Assembly: GCA_016717205.1 (NCBI GenBank) | Contig: JADKGC010000009.1 | Location: forward strand, 124,001-188,000 | Source: Candidatus Flexifilum breve | GTDB lineage: Bacteria > Chloroflexota > Anaerolineae > Aggregatilineales > Phototrophicaceae | Direction of reading: 5' to 3' | Length of the DNA stretch: 64,000 bases | In this document: one piece after another, positions 26,137 through 35,000 of the stretch | Position numbering within the stretch: the stretch's first letter is position 1 | How the letters are laid out: every line of letters begins with the position of its first letter | The notes under the pieces: model-generated | What the model was told of the DNA's origin: nothing | The model's input: only the letters and a program-made list of their open reading frames with translations | Database searches by the model: none | Position numbers and translations under genes: made by a program

Positions 26137-27370
26137 TTATACGGCGCCGCGTACCTTTCCGCGGGGGGGGGGGCGTCGCCGACAAGCCCGGCAAAAGCGC
26201 GTACCACTCGGTCGCTTTCACAACATCGTCGAGTTTAACCTGATCGATCACGGTGTGCGCGTGAATTTCGTCACCCGGCCCGTAGCCGATGCTCGGAATG
26301 CCCGCCTTGCCCATCCAGTAAATGCCGTTCGTGGAGAAATCCCATTTGCCCGTCGGGATCGGCGTGCCCCACAGCAGTTCGCCCGCCTTGACGCCCGCCT
26401 GCACAAACGGATGACTTTCTTCCAGCGCCCACGCCGGGAAAATTTTGTCGACCGGGAACACGAAGCCCGTGTAGCTCGGATCGTCGTAGAACAGAATCGA
26501 CGCTTCGATGTCACTGCGGTCGCCAATCAAATGCTTGATACGCTGAAGTTCGGCCTGCGGCTCTTCGCCGAAGGTGACGCGGCGGTCGATGTAGATGAGC
26601 GCTTCATCCGGCACGGCGTTGATGCTCGGCGTCTTGACGTGCATATCCGTCACGGTGATGCGTCCATGCCCGAGGAACGGGTGATCGCCGAGTTCCGGTT
26701 CCAGCTTGCTGATCTTTTCGATCACGGGCAGCAGCTTGTAAATCGCGTTATCGCCGAGGAAGTTGCTGGCGGCATGGGCGCTCTTGCCCTTCGCCACGAC
26801 CTGCATCTCGACGCGGCCCTTGTGCCCACGGTAGACCTGCATCTTGGTCGGTTCGCCGATCACGACGAGATCCGGGCGCAGCCCTTCCGCCTCGACCAGA
26901 GCGTGCGGGGCGATCCCGTCACACCACTCTTCCATATTGCCGAAGTAGTAGCCGGTCACGCCGTCCAGCAGACCGAGATCGCGCGCCATGGCCAACCCGT
27001 AGATCATGCCGGGGCTGCTGTTCTTCTCATCACATGCCCCGCGCGCGAAGAACACGCCGTTTTCGACCTTGCCCGTAAACGGATCCCATTCCCATGAGTC
27101 CGGATCACCAATGCCCACGGTGTCGAGGTGGCTGTCATAGAGCAGCTTCTTCGGGCCATCGCCAATTTTGCCGACGATGTTCCCCATCTGGTCAAACCAG
27201 ACTTTGTCGAAGCCGAGTTTCTGCATTTCGGCGGCGGCGCGTTCGCACACGTCGCGAATCTTGCTGTCATAGCTCGGAATCGCGCACAGATCTTTCAAGA
27301 ACTGAATAATGTCTTCGCGCTGTTCCGTCACGCGGGACTGGATCGCGCTGATTTTTGCCGCGTCTACCAT
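26137..27370 (-). CDS. ygeY: YgeY family M20-type hydrolase (3' end affected by an 11-G run)
   Basis: Zinc-dependent amidohydrolase/peptidase of the selenium-metabolism-linked YgeY group. Metal ligands are visible in YDSHLDTVG, RGACDEKNS, NMEEWCDG (catalytic EE), GEPTKMQ and the final HAHTVID. Read literally the frame runs to 26078 and ends in an odd basic tail overlapping ygeW by 31 bases. Removing one G from the 11-G run at 26163-26173 gives a stop at 26137 and about 410 residues, close to E. coli YgeY (403). I therefore place the end at 26137. It likely cleaves an N-C bond in an opened purine product. Confidence 0.88.
26163..26173. repeat. 11-base G homopolymer near the 3' end of ygeY
   Basis: An uninterrupted run of eleven G (C on the coding strand) that encodes a Pro stretch. 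Its length decides whether ygeY ends at 26137 or at 26078. It is the longest homopolymer I noticed in the window. It is either a miscalled run or a slippage-prone tract. Confidence 0.8.
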
Positions 27371-27880
27371 CTAATTCCCCTTGAATGCAAACTCAATGAA
27401 CGGGTCGTTGGTGTCCTTCGTCCGTCCCGAACTCAGGATGATGACCCGGTTATCCGCTCGTTTCATCTTCTCAATCCGCTCGTGATCCATCGTGTTCTGC
27501 CACTTGGAGAACACGGCGCGGAAGGTGTTATCCTTGCGCTGTTCGATATCGCGCGGGTCAATGCCTTCGTAGCTGAGCAGGGTCAGCACTTCGCCGACTG
27601 TGATCGTCGCGTATGTCGGGGCGGCAGGTGCGCTGACCGCAGACGCGGCTTTGGGCACAGCCACAGGCGCAGCCGGAGTCGCGCTGATCGGCTTATCGCC
27701 CTGCTCTTTCAGCAGCGCCGCGAGCTCCGTCGCCGCGCGGTAGTAGCCTTCGGCATAGCCCTTGTGGTACGAGGATTTGACCTCGTCGGTCTCCGTCTTG
27801 GCGTCCCGGTTGAAATCACGTGCCTTCATTGCCCACCGGTTTGCCAGATTACGCAGTGCGCTCAACAGATCATCAGCCAT
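27371..27880 (-). CDS. Hypothetical protein with helical N-terminus and Ala/Pro linker
   Basis: 169 residues, no signal. Residues 1-65 are predicted helical (ANRWAMKARDFNRDAK, GYAEGYYRAATELAALL). Residues 66-92 form an Ala/Pro/Val-rich linker. The last 75 residues form a small mixed domain (ITVGEVLTLLSYEGIDPRDIEQ, VIILSSGRTKDTND). The stop directly abuts the ygeY start, so it belongs to the purine transcript. The layout suggests a scaffold or adaptor, but no family is recognised. Confidence 0.75.
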   Translation of the reverse strand: MADDLLSALRNLANRWAMKARDFNRDAKTETDEVKSSYHKGYAEGYYRAATELAALLKEQGDKPISATPAAPVAVPKAASAVSAPAAPTYATITVGEVLTLLSYEGIDPRDIEQRKDNTFRAVFSKWQNTMDHERIEKMKRADNRVIILSSGRTKDTNDPFIEFAFKGN

Positions 27881-27901
27881 GATCGTGACTCCCCCTCTCG
27901 G

Positions 27902-29608
27902 CTACACAAACAGGTCCACGACATTGAACTGCTCGACGTCGACGAGGCCAACATCGGTCAGCTTCAGCTTCGGGATGACTTCCAGTGCCATAAAGCTCAT
28001 CGCCATGAACGGATCGGCCATCTCACTGCCCATGCGGTGCGCGGCGGCGATCAGCGCGTCGTACTGGCGGCGCACTTCGTCGATGGGCTCTTCGCTCATC
28101 AACCCGGCGACTGGAAGCGCCAGCGTCGCGACCACCTGACCATTGTCAACGGCAACCAACCCGCCGCCCATGTCGCTGACTGCTTCGGCGGCCACGCGCA
28201 TATCGTCGTCATTCGCGCCGATCACCACGAGGTTGTGGTGATCATGCGCCACTGACCCGGCCAGCGCGCCGCGGCGTAAACCAAACCCGCTGATGAACGC
28301 CTTCCCCATGCCGCCCGTCGCGCGATGCCGCTCGATCACGATCATCTTCAGGATATCGCGATCTACGTCGGAAACAGCGTAACCATTCTCGATTTTCGCA
28401 TCAGCGAAATCGTGCCCGGTGACGACCTGCTCGTCTGTCCCGCCGATCACGCGGATGCGTCCGCTTTGTGCCGGAATGCGAAAATCGAGCGCGCTCCGGT
28501 TGACGTTCATCGAACTACGCAAATCAATCGGACGGAGCGGCGCTTTCGGCTGGACAACCGCTCCGTTCTCCGCCGCCAGCATACCGCCGCGAAATACGAG
28601 TTCAGCGCGCAGGTCTTTGAGATCGGAGAACACGATCATATCCGCGCGCCGACCGGGCGCGACCGCGCCGAGCTGGTGCAGGCGGAAGTAATTCGCCGTG
28701 TTGATCGTGCCCATGCGGATGGCGACGATCGGGTCGATGCCCGCCGCAATCGCCACGCGCACCATGTGATCAATGGAACCTTCGTCGAGCAGACTTTTCG
28801 GCTGGCGGTCGTCGGTGCAGAAGCACAGCCGCGTGTGGTTTTCGGTACTCACGAGCGGCAGCAGCGGGCGCAGATTGTGCGTCGTCGTGCCTTCGCGGAT
28901 GAAAATCGTCAGGCCGAGGCGCAGCTTTTCCACCGCTTCCTCGACCGTTGTACATTCGTGATCGCTGTTGATGCCCGCCGCGACATACGCATTGAGCGGT
29001 TTGCCCGTCACCGCTGGAGCGTGTCCATCCAGTACGTGTTTGCCGTACAGCTCTAACTTATCGAGTACGGCCTGATCGCCGTAAATCACGCCGGGATAAT
29101 TCATCATCTCGGCGAGACCGAGCACCCACTCACTGTTGAGCAGCGGCGCGAGGTCGTCCGCTTCGAGACGGGCGCCGCTCGTCTCCATATGCGTCGCCGG
29201 GACGCAGCTCGACGCCATGACGAACATGTTGACCGCGCCGTGCTTCGCCCGCTCCAGCATGAAGCGGATACCTTCCAGACCAAGCACATTGGCGATCTCG
29301 TGCGGATCAGTGACGACCGTGGTCACGCCATGCGCCAGCACCGTCCGCGCGAATTCCGGCGGCGTGCACAGGCTGCTTTCGATATGGACGTGCGCGTCGA
29401 TAAACCCGGGCGCGACATAGCGCCCCTTGAGATCGATTTCCTGTTCGCCGCTGTACCCTGCCCCGAGCGCGACCACATGGCCGTCATGCACGACGATGTC
29501 GGTCGAATGGATTTCACCCGACAACACATTGACGAGTTGCGCATTTCTCAGCACGAGATGCGCGGGCAGGTCGCCCCGAGCGGCGGCGATGCGTTCAGCC
29601 AGTGACAT
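27902..29608 (-). CDS. ade: Adenine deaminase
   Basis: Converts adenine to hypoxanthine plus ammonia. 568 residues, the Ade length. Metal and catalytic blocks are PGFIDAHVHIESS, TTVVTDPHEIANV, GINSDHECTT and the C-terminal SVAHDHHNLVVIG, with the family-specific HRATG...GFGLRRGALA. Hypoxanthine produced here is a substrate for the XdhA complex in the same strand block. It lies eight bases from the deaminase gene upstream, so the two are probably co-translated. Confidence 0.95.
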   Translation of the reverse strand: MSLAERIAAARGDLPAHLVLRNAQLVNVLSGEIHSTDIVVHDGHVVALGAGYSGEQEIDLKGRYVAPGFIDAHVHIESSLCTPPEFARTVLAHGVTTVVTDPHEIANVLGLEGIRFMLERAKHGAVNMFVMASSCVPATHMETSGARLEADDLAPLLNSEWVLGLAEMMNYPGVIYGDQAVLDKLELYGKHVLDGHAPAVTGKPLNAYVAAGINSDHECTTVEEAVEKLRLGLTIFIREGTTTHNLRPLLPLVSTENHTRLCFCTDDRQPKSLLDEGSIDHMVRVAIAAGIDPIVAIRMGTINTANYFRLHQLGAVAPGRRADMIVFSDLKDLRAELVFRGGMLAAENGAVVQPKAPLRPIDLRSSMNVNRSALDFRIPAQSGRIRVIGGTDEQVVTGHDFADAKIENGYAVSDVDRDILKMIVIERHRATGGMGKAFISGFGLRRGALAGSVAHDHHNLVVIGANDDDMRVAAEAVSDMGGGLVAVDNGQVVATLALPVAGLMSEEPIDEVRRQYDALIAAAHRMGSEMADPFMAMSFMALEVIPKLKLTDVGLVDVEQFNVVDLFV

Positions 29609-29615
29609 AAGTCAG

Positions 29616-30968
29616 TTAATCCCCTCGAATCAAACGGCGCGAAATCTGATTATGTTTTTCGAGCAGTACGGGCAAATCAACGGTGAGCAGGTGGCCGTCC
29701 TTGACCACCACCTTCCCGTTGATCATGGAAAAATCAACAGTGCCGGGCTGGCATAACACCAGCGCCGCCGCCGGATCGTGCTGCGCCCCGGCAAACGCGG
29801 GTGTGTCAACGCGGTAGCCGATGATGTCGGCAGACATGCCCGGCGCGAGCGCGCCAATGTCGTCACGACCCAGCACCGCCGCTCCGCCCAGCGTTGCCAG
29901 TTCGAGCGCCTGCCGCGCCGAAAGCGCTGCCGGGTTACCGCCCGCCCGCTGCAGCAGCATAGCCATGCGCGCTTCGGTCAGCAGATGCCCGCTGTCATTC
30001 GATGCGGAACCATCCACGCCCAAGCCGACTTTGACTTTGGCATCCAGCATCTTGCGTACGGGCGCAATGCCCGACGCGAGGCGCATATTCGAACTGGGGC
30101 AGTGGCAGACGCCCGTGCCCGTCCGCCCAAACAGGCCGATCTCGCGCTCGTTAAGCATGACACAGTGCGCGTGCCACACGTCATCACCCACCCAATCCAC
30201 ATCACGGGCGTAGTCGCCGGGCAGCACACCGAACTTCTCTAAGCTGTAAGCCACATCATTGGCATTTTCGGCGAGGTGCGTGTGCAGGCGGACGCCGTAG
30301 CTCCGCGCCAGCGTGGCCGATTCGCGCATCAAATGCTGGCTGACCGAGAACGGCGAACACGGCGCGACGACCACGCGCAGCATCGAGTGCCGTTTCGCAT
30401 CGTTCCACGCCTCGATCACGCGGCGGGTGTCGATGAGGATGGCCTCTTCGCCTTCCACCAGCTCGTCGGGCGGCAGACCGCCTTTGCTCTCGCCTACGCT
30501 CATCGAACCGCGCGCGGCGTGGAAGCGCATCCCGATCTCCTGCGCCGCGCGGATTTCATCTTCGAGCCGAACATCGTTCGGGTAAATGTACAGGTGATCG
30601 CTGGAGGTCGTGCATCCGGAGAGGATCAGCTCGGCCATCGCCAGCTTCGCCGAAACATAGACCGCCTCACCCGTCAGGCGTCCCCAAATCGGGTAGAGCG
30701 TGCGCAGCCAGCCGAACAGTTCGGCGTCCGGCGCCAGCGCCCGGGTGAGGCTCTGGTACATGTGGTGATGGGTGTTGACCAGCCCCGGCATGACAACGTG
30801 CTGGCGCAGTTCGATCACGCGGTCCGCTGACTGCGCGGGCATCTCCGCGAGCGTACCCACCGCTTCGATCACCCCGTCCCGCACGAAAACTGCCCCGTCG
30901 CTGATCTCCCGTCGTTGGCTGTCCATCGTCACGAGGGTATGGATATGTTTGACCAGCAGCGTCGTCAT
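29616..30968 (-). CDS. 8-oxoguanine / guanine-type deaminase (amidohydrolase)
   Basis: 450 residues of the TrzA/AtzB-like amidohydrolase branch that includes 8-oxoguanine deaminase. Metal ligands appear in NTHHHMYQS, HTHLAEN, HAHCVML and GVDGSASNDSG. The last of these and the TLYPIWGRLT region resemble 8-oxoguanine deaminases, which give urate. Guanine or another aminopurine or aminotriazine is a possible substrate. It heads the run that contains ade, ygeY, ygeW and arcC. Its ATG follows AAGGTTAG. Confidence 0.85.
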   Translation of the reverse strand: MTTLLVKHIHTLVTMDSQRREISDGAVFVRDGVIEAVGTLAEMPAQSADRVIELRQHVVMPGLVNTHHHMYQSLTRALAPDAELFGWLRTLYPIWGRLTGEAVYVSAKLAMAELILSGCTTSSDHLYIYPNDVRLEDEIRAAQEIGMRFHAARGSMSVGESKGGLPPDELVEGEEAILIDTRRVIEAWNDAKRHSMLRVVVAPCSPFSVSQHLMRESATLARSYGVRLHTHLAENANDVAYSLEKFGVLPGDYARDVDWVGDDVWHAHCVMLNEREIGLFGRTGTGVCHCPSSNMRLASGIAPVRKMLDAKVKVGLGVDGSASNDSGHLLTEARMAMLLQRAGGNPAALSARQALELATLGGAAVLGRDDIGALAPGMSADIIGYRVDTPAFAGAQHDPAAALVLCQPGTVDFSMINGKVVVKDGHLLTVDLPVLLEKHNQISRRLIRGD

Positions 30969-31031
30969 GAACTAACCTTAAAAAAGTGGAGAGATATTGG
31001 CGCACAGTCTAGCACACCTGTACCAGTCTTG

Positions 31032-31919
31032 CTACGTTGTCGCTCCCACCGACCGCCACGCCGATTTGAGCGTGTTTTGCATGAGCAAGGTGATCGTCAT
31101 CGGGCCGACGCCGCCCGGCACTTTGGTGATCGCGCCAGCGACCTCCTGCGCGGTCGCCACCTCGACATCGCCTACATAGCGGTAGCCTCTCGGCGCGGTC
31201 GGATCGTCAATCTGGTTCGTCCCCACGTCGATGACAATCGCGCCCGGTTTGAGCCAGTTGCCCTTGACGTAGTTCGGGCGACCAATCGCGGCGATCACCA
31301 CATCCGCGCGGCGCACAATCTCCGGCAGGTCACGCGTGCGGCTGTGACACACGGTGACGGTTGCGTTGGCCTTCATCAGCATCAGCGCGACGGGCATGCC
31401 AACGATGTTGCTGCGTCCGATCACGACGGCGTTCGCGCCTTCCAACTGCGCGCCCATGCGTTCCAGCAGCACCATGCACCCGGTCGGCGTCGCCGGGGTG
31501 AACAGCGGTTCGCGCCCCTTCATCGCCAGGCGGCCAATGTTGATCGGGTGGAAACCGTCGACATCCTTCTCAAGGCTGACCATGCTCAGGATAGTCGGTT
31601 CGTCAATGTGGGGTGGCAGCGGCAGTTGGACGAGAATGCCGTGAATCGTTGGGTCATCGTTGAGAGCCTTGACCGCTGCCTCAACTTCGGCCTGGGTCGC
31701 GCTGGCCGGGAGGATGTGTCCGACCGACTTCATCCCCGCCGATTCGCACGCGCGACGCTTCATGCGCACATACTGCGCTGACGCGGGATTGTCGCCGACG
31801 AGCACGACGCCCAACCCCGGCGGATACCCAAATTGAGCTTGAAAACGCGCGACTTCTGCGGCAATGTTAGTGCGAATTTCATCTGCAATCGCCTGTCCAT
31901 CAATAATTTGTGCGCTCAT
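31032..31919 (-). CDS. folD: Bifunctional methylenetetrahydrofolate dehydrogenase / cyclohydrolase
   Basis: Interconverts methylene-, methenyl- and formyl-tetrahydrofolate. 295 residues from the ATG at 31919 with AAGAGGT upstream. Visible are GDNPASAQYVRMKRRACE (catalytic lysine region), QLPLPPHID, KDVDGFHPINIG, PATPTGCMVLLE, and the NADP domain VIGRSNIVGMPVA. It lies 63 bases upstream of the purine run on the same strand. One-carbon units released by purine breakdown would pass through this enzyme, so co-regulation is plausible. Confidence 0.96.
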   Translation of the reverse strand: MSAQIIDGQAIADEIRTNIAAEVARFQAQFGYPPGLGVVLVGDNPASAQYVRMKRRACESAGMKSVGHILPASATQAEVEAAVKALNDDPTIHGILVQLPLPPHIDEPTILSMVSLEKDVDGFHPINIGRLAMKGREPLFTPATPTGCMVLLERMGAQLEGANAVVIGRSNIVGMPVALMLMKANATVTVCHSRTRDLPEIVRRADVVIAAIGRPNYVKGNWLKPGAIVIDVGTNQIDDPTAPRGYRYVGDVEVATAQEVAGAITKVPGGVGPMTITLLMQNTLKSAWRSVGATT

Positions 31920-32095
31920 AGAAACCTCTTTTGTGAGAACGCGTACAATTAAGCCTGAGGATAACACTCTCGCTTGGACAGGACGAATTGTCTAGGCATT
32001 AGCACAACTTAAGAACAATTTTATGCGCGCGCGATCACGGTGCGTTCGTTAAGATAGTGAATGTGGGAACATCCAAATACACGTGGGTTGGCTGC

Positions 32096-35000
32096 ATGAA
32101 CGCAAAGATTACAGGGACCTCTCTCCCTCATAAAGTTGGTCAAGCAATGGTTGAGTACGCGCTGATTATGGCGCTGCTCGCGATCTCGATGGGCGTCGTC
32201 CTGTGGGCGACTGGCCCCGCCATCGGGAACGTCTTCTGCAACGTCGCCTTCAATCTCTCGGGCGAGAACGCCCGGTTGTGCGGTGCGACGGACCAAGTCC
32301 TGTCCAATGAAGGTGGACGCCCGGATCTCTTCTGGGGCACCGTGACGTGGGTCGCGGCGAACCGGCAAGGTGAAACGCCCTTCCCGACACCCGTGCTGCG
32401 CCCGCCGTTAGCGGAAGCGCGCGAATTCCGCACGGCGACGCCGACGCAGACCCTCACGCCCTCCATGACGCCCAGCGAGACGGTCACGCCTTCGCCAACG
32501 TTCACGGCCTCGCCCGGCCCCTCGCCGACGCCGTCAGATTTGACGTTTAGCGTGCCCCACATCGACCAGATGAACAAGCCCGCGTGGTGGCGTATCGATC
32601 AATTCGGCAGTTATGCCGTCGACTTGGGCACTGACCCATGGATCGTCGACTACTACGACGATACCGATCCCAGCACGCCCGTCAAATCCGATTTCAGTAT
32701 GGATACGCCGGTTCTGCAAGATGTCAATATTGGCGTCAGTTCCGGCTTGACCTTTAACTGGGGCACGGGTAGACCGGCCAGCTCCGGTCTTACAGGCAGC
32801 AATTCCTGGGGCGCAGATTATACGCGCGGCATCACGCTGGCCAGCGCCGCCCAGGTTCAGTTTGGCCTGCAGGTCGGCTTAGATGACTTCGCTCGCCTTT
32901 ATGTGGACGGCACGGAATATCTCGAAATTGACAATGCCGATGGCCTGAAGACGCTCGTGCTCAATCTCGCTGCCGGAACGCACACTATTCGCGTTCAATA
33001 CGCCGATAACTCCGGTGCGGCTAGTCTGACCTTCACGATGGCCGTCGTCAACGGCAACCCGGACGATATCGTCAGCGCCAGTAACTGCGCGTGGGGTCCC
33101 GAGTCCGACGACACCAACAGCAACAGCCGCATCTACGTCATGGACGAAAATCCAGCGAGCAATACGTGGTCGGCGGGCACGACCTGCCATCTGGAACTGC
33201 GTGGTTCCATCGACTTGGCCAGCGCATCCAACCCCGTGCTCAGCTTCTGGGATTACTGGGATCTCGATGCCAACGCCGGCGCCAGCCTCAAAGTGCAAAT
33301 CGGGAACTATGTGTTGAACGCGGGCGTGCTGGATCGCAGCGCCTTCAACTGGTGCGAAATCACGCTGCACAGCGGCAACACGGCCAACTACAACTGGACG
33401 CGCAATCAGATCGATGTTCGCTCGCAGTGCCCGGCTCTCGGCAATTCGATCACCATGCGCTTCGTCGCTTCGAGCGCGACCTCCGGCAATTTCCGCTGGC
33501 GCATCGACGACATCGAACTGCTGGATCAACCAGCGAGTCCCACGTCATTCACGGTGGGCGATTACTGGAACCTCAACTCGCGCACACAGATGAGTGATTT
33601 CGTCTACAACGCCGACAGCGATCACCTCGTGACCGATGTGTATACCAGCCTGCCCGGCAATACATCGACGGCGCGCCGTTGGGACCTGACCAGCAATATC
33701 TCGCGTGATGGCACGGCATGGGATGACAGCCCCGGCAGCAACTATCCCATTCCCACGACGACCAATTCACCGGTGAGCGCCAGCAACAGTCCGTATCGGA
33801 TCCATTATCTGGAATTCAAGAACGATATCGACATCACGACGGCGCGCATTTCCGGTTTGACGACCGACTATGAAGGCGATACCGGCGCGCCGATCCTGTC
33901 GTTCTGGTTTGCCTACGATGTCCCGGTCGGCGCAAGCGTACGCTTGCAGTACACGCGTGATGCGCGCAACCGAACGGGCGCGCCGGACGTGCAGAATCCG
34001 GATAGTTGGACGGATATCAACGGTGGTCTGCTCCTGGACTTCGCCGCGCCCGGTGGGACGCCCGCGCTCAACGAGCAGGTCGCGCGTAACAACATGGCGA
34101 TGCAGCTCATCGAAGTGCCGCTGACGAACGTGCCGAACTACGACACCGCGCCCTTCCGCCTGCGGCTCGCCTTCTACACGACCATGTACTATCCGGTCGG
34201 CGGCGGGACTTCATCGGTTGCGGGCGACGGCATCTATGTAGATGACATCCGCATCGAACGCTCGTCGACGGTCGCCTACACGTCCTACCCGTTTGCGGAT
34301 GAAGCTGAAAGCTCCGCGCAGACCGCCGCCTTCTGGCAGATCAACGGCTCCAGTCCCCGCTGGGGTCAGGTCGGTTCGCCCATCCTCGGTGCGCTCGGCA
34401 CGGCGAATTCGTATGGTGACAGCCCCGCGGGCAATTACGCGGCGAACGCCTCGACGTCCATGCAGTTCAAGAAACTCATCGACTTGCTGAACGATACGCC
34501 CGAGAATGACGCAGACACGGCCGCTCGTCCCGCAGCGATTGATCCGCGGCTCACGTTCTACTTCCAGCGGCAGGTGAACGGCGCGGCAGTGGAACTCGCC
34601 GTCGATCTATTCTCGCCCGTGACCAACACGTGGTCGGAAATCTGGGCTTACAACAGCTCGGCGGATACCAGCTACCGGACGCAAAGCACGTGGGAACGCG
34701 CGGAGATCTCGCTCGTTTACGCGCTGCAAAATGCGACTGGTTTGGCGTGGTCGACTATCGCCGGTGACGGTGACCTGTATAACGACGACTTCCGCCTTCG
34801 CTTCCGCTTTGATACGGGCAGCGACACAACGGCGGACGGCGTCTACCTCGACCAGATCGAGATCAAGGACGCGCCGACCGCCACGCATCGCCTGTGGTCG
34901 ACGACCACGACGACGGCCTTCGGCACCGGCGGCGGGACGCTGGAAGACAGCATCGACTTCATCACACCGACGATTGTGGCGGGCACCTGGGATGCGCGCT

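Noticed and set aside
31920..32095. A promoter or riboswitch in the gap between folD and the pilin-fusion gene
   Set aside because: A TACAAT at 31944 and a TTGTCT at 31988 are present, but spacing to partners or starts is wrong; no conserved aptamer-like fold was recognised.
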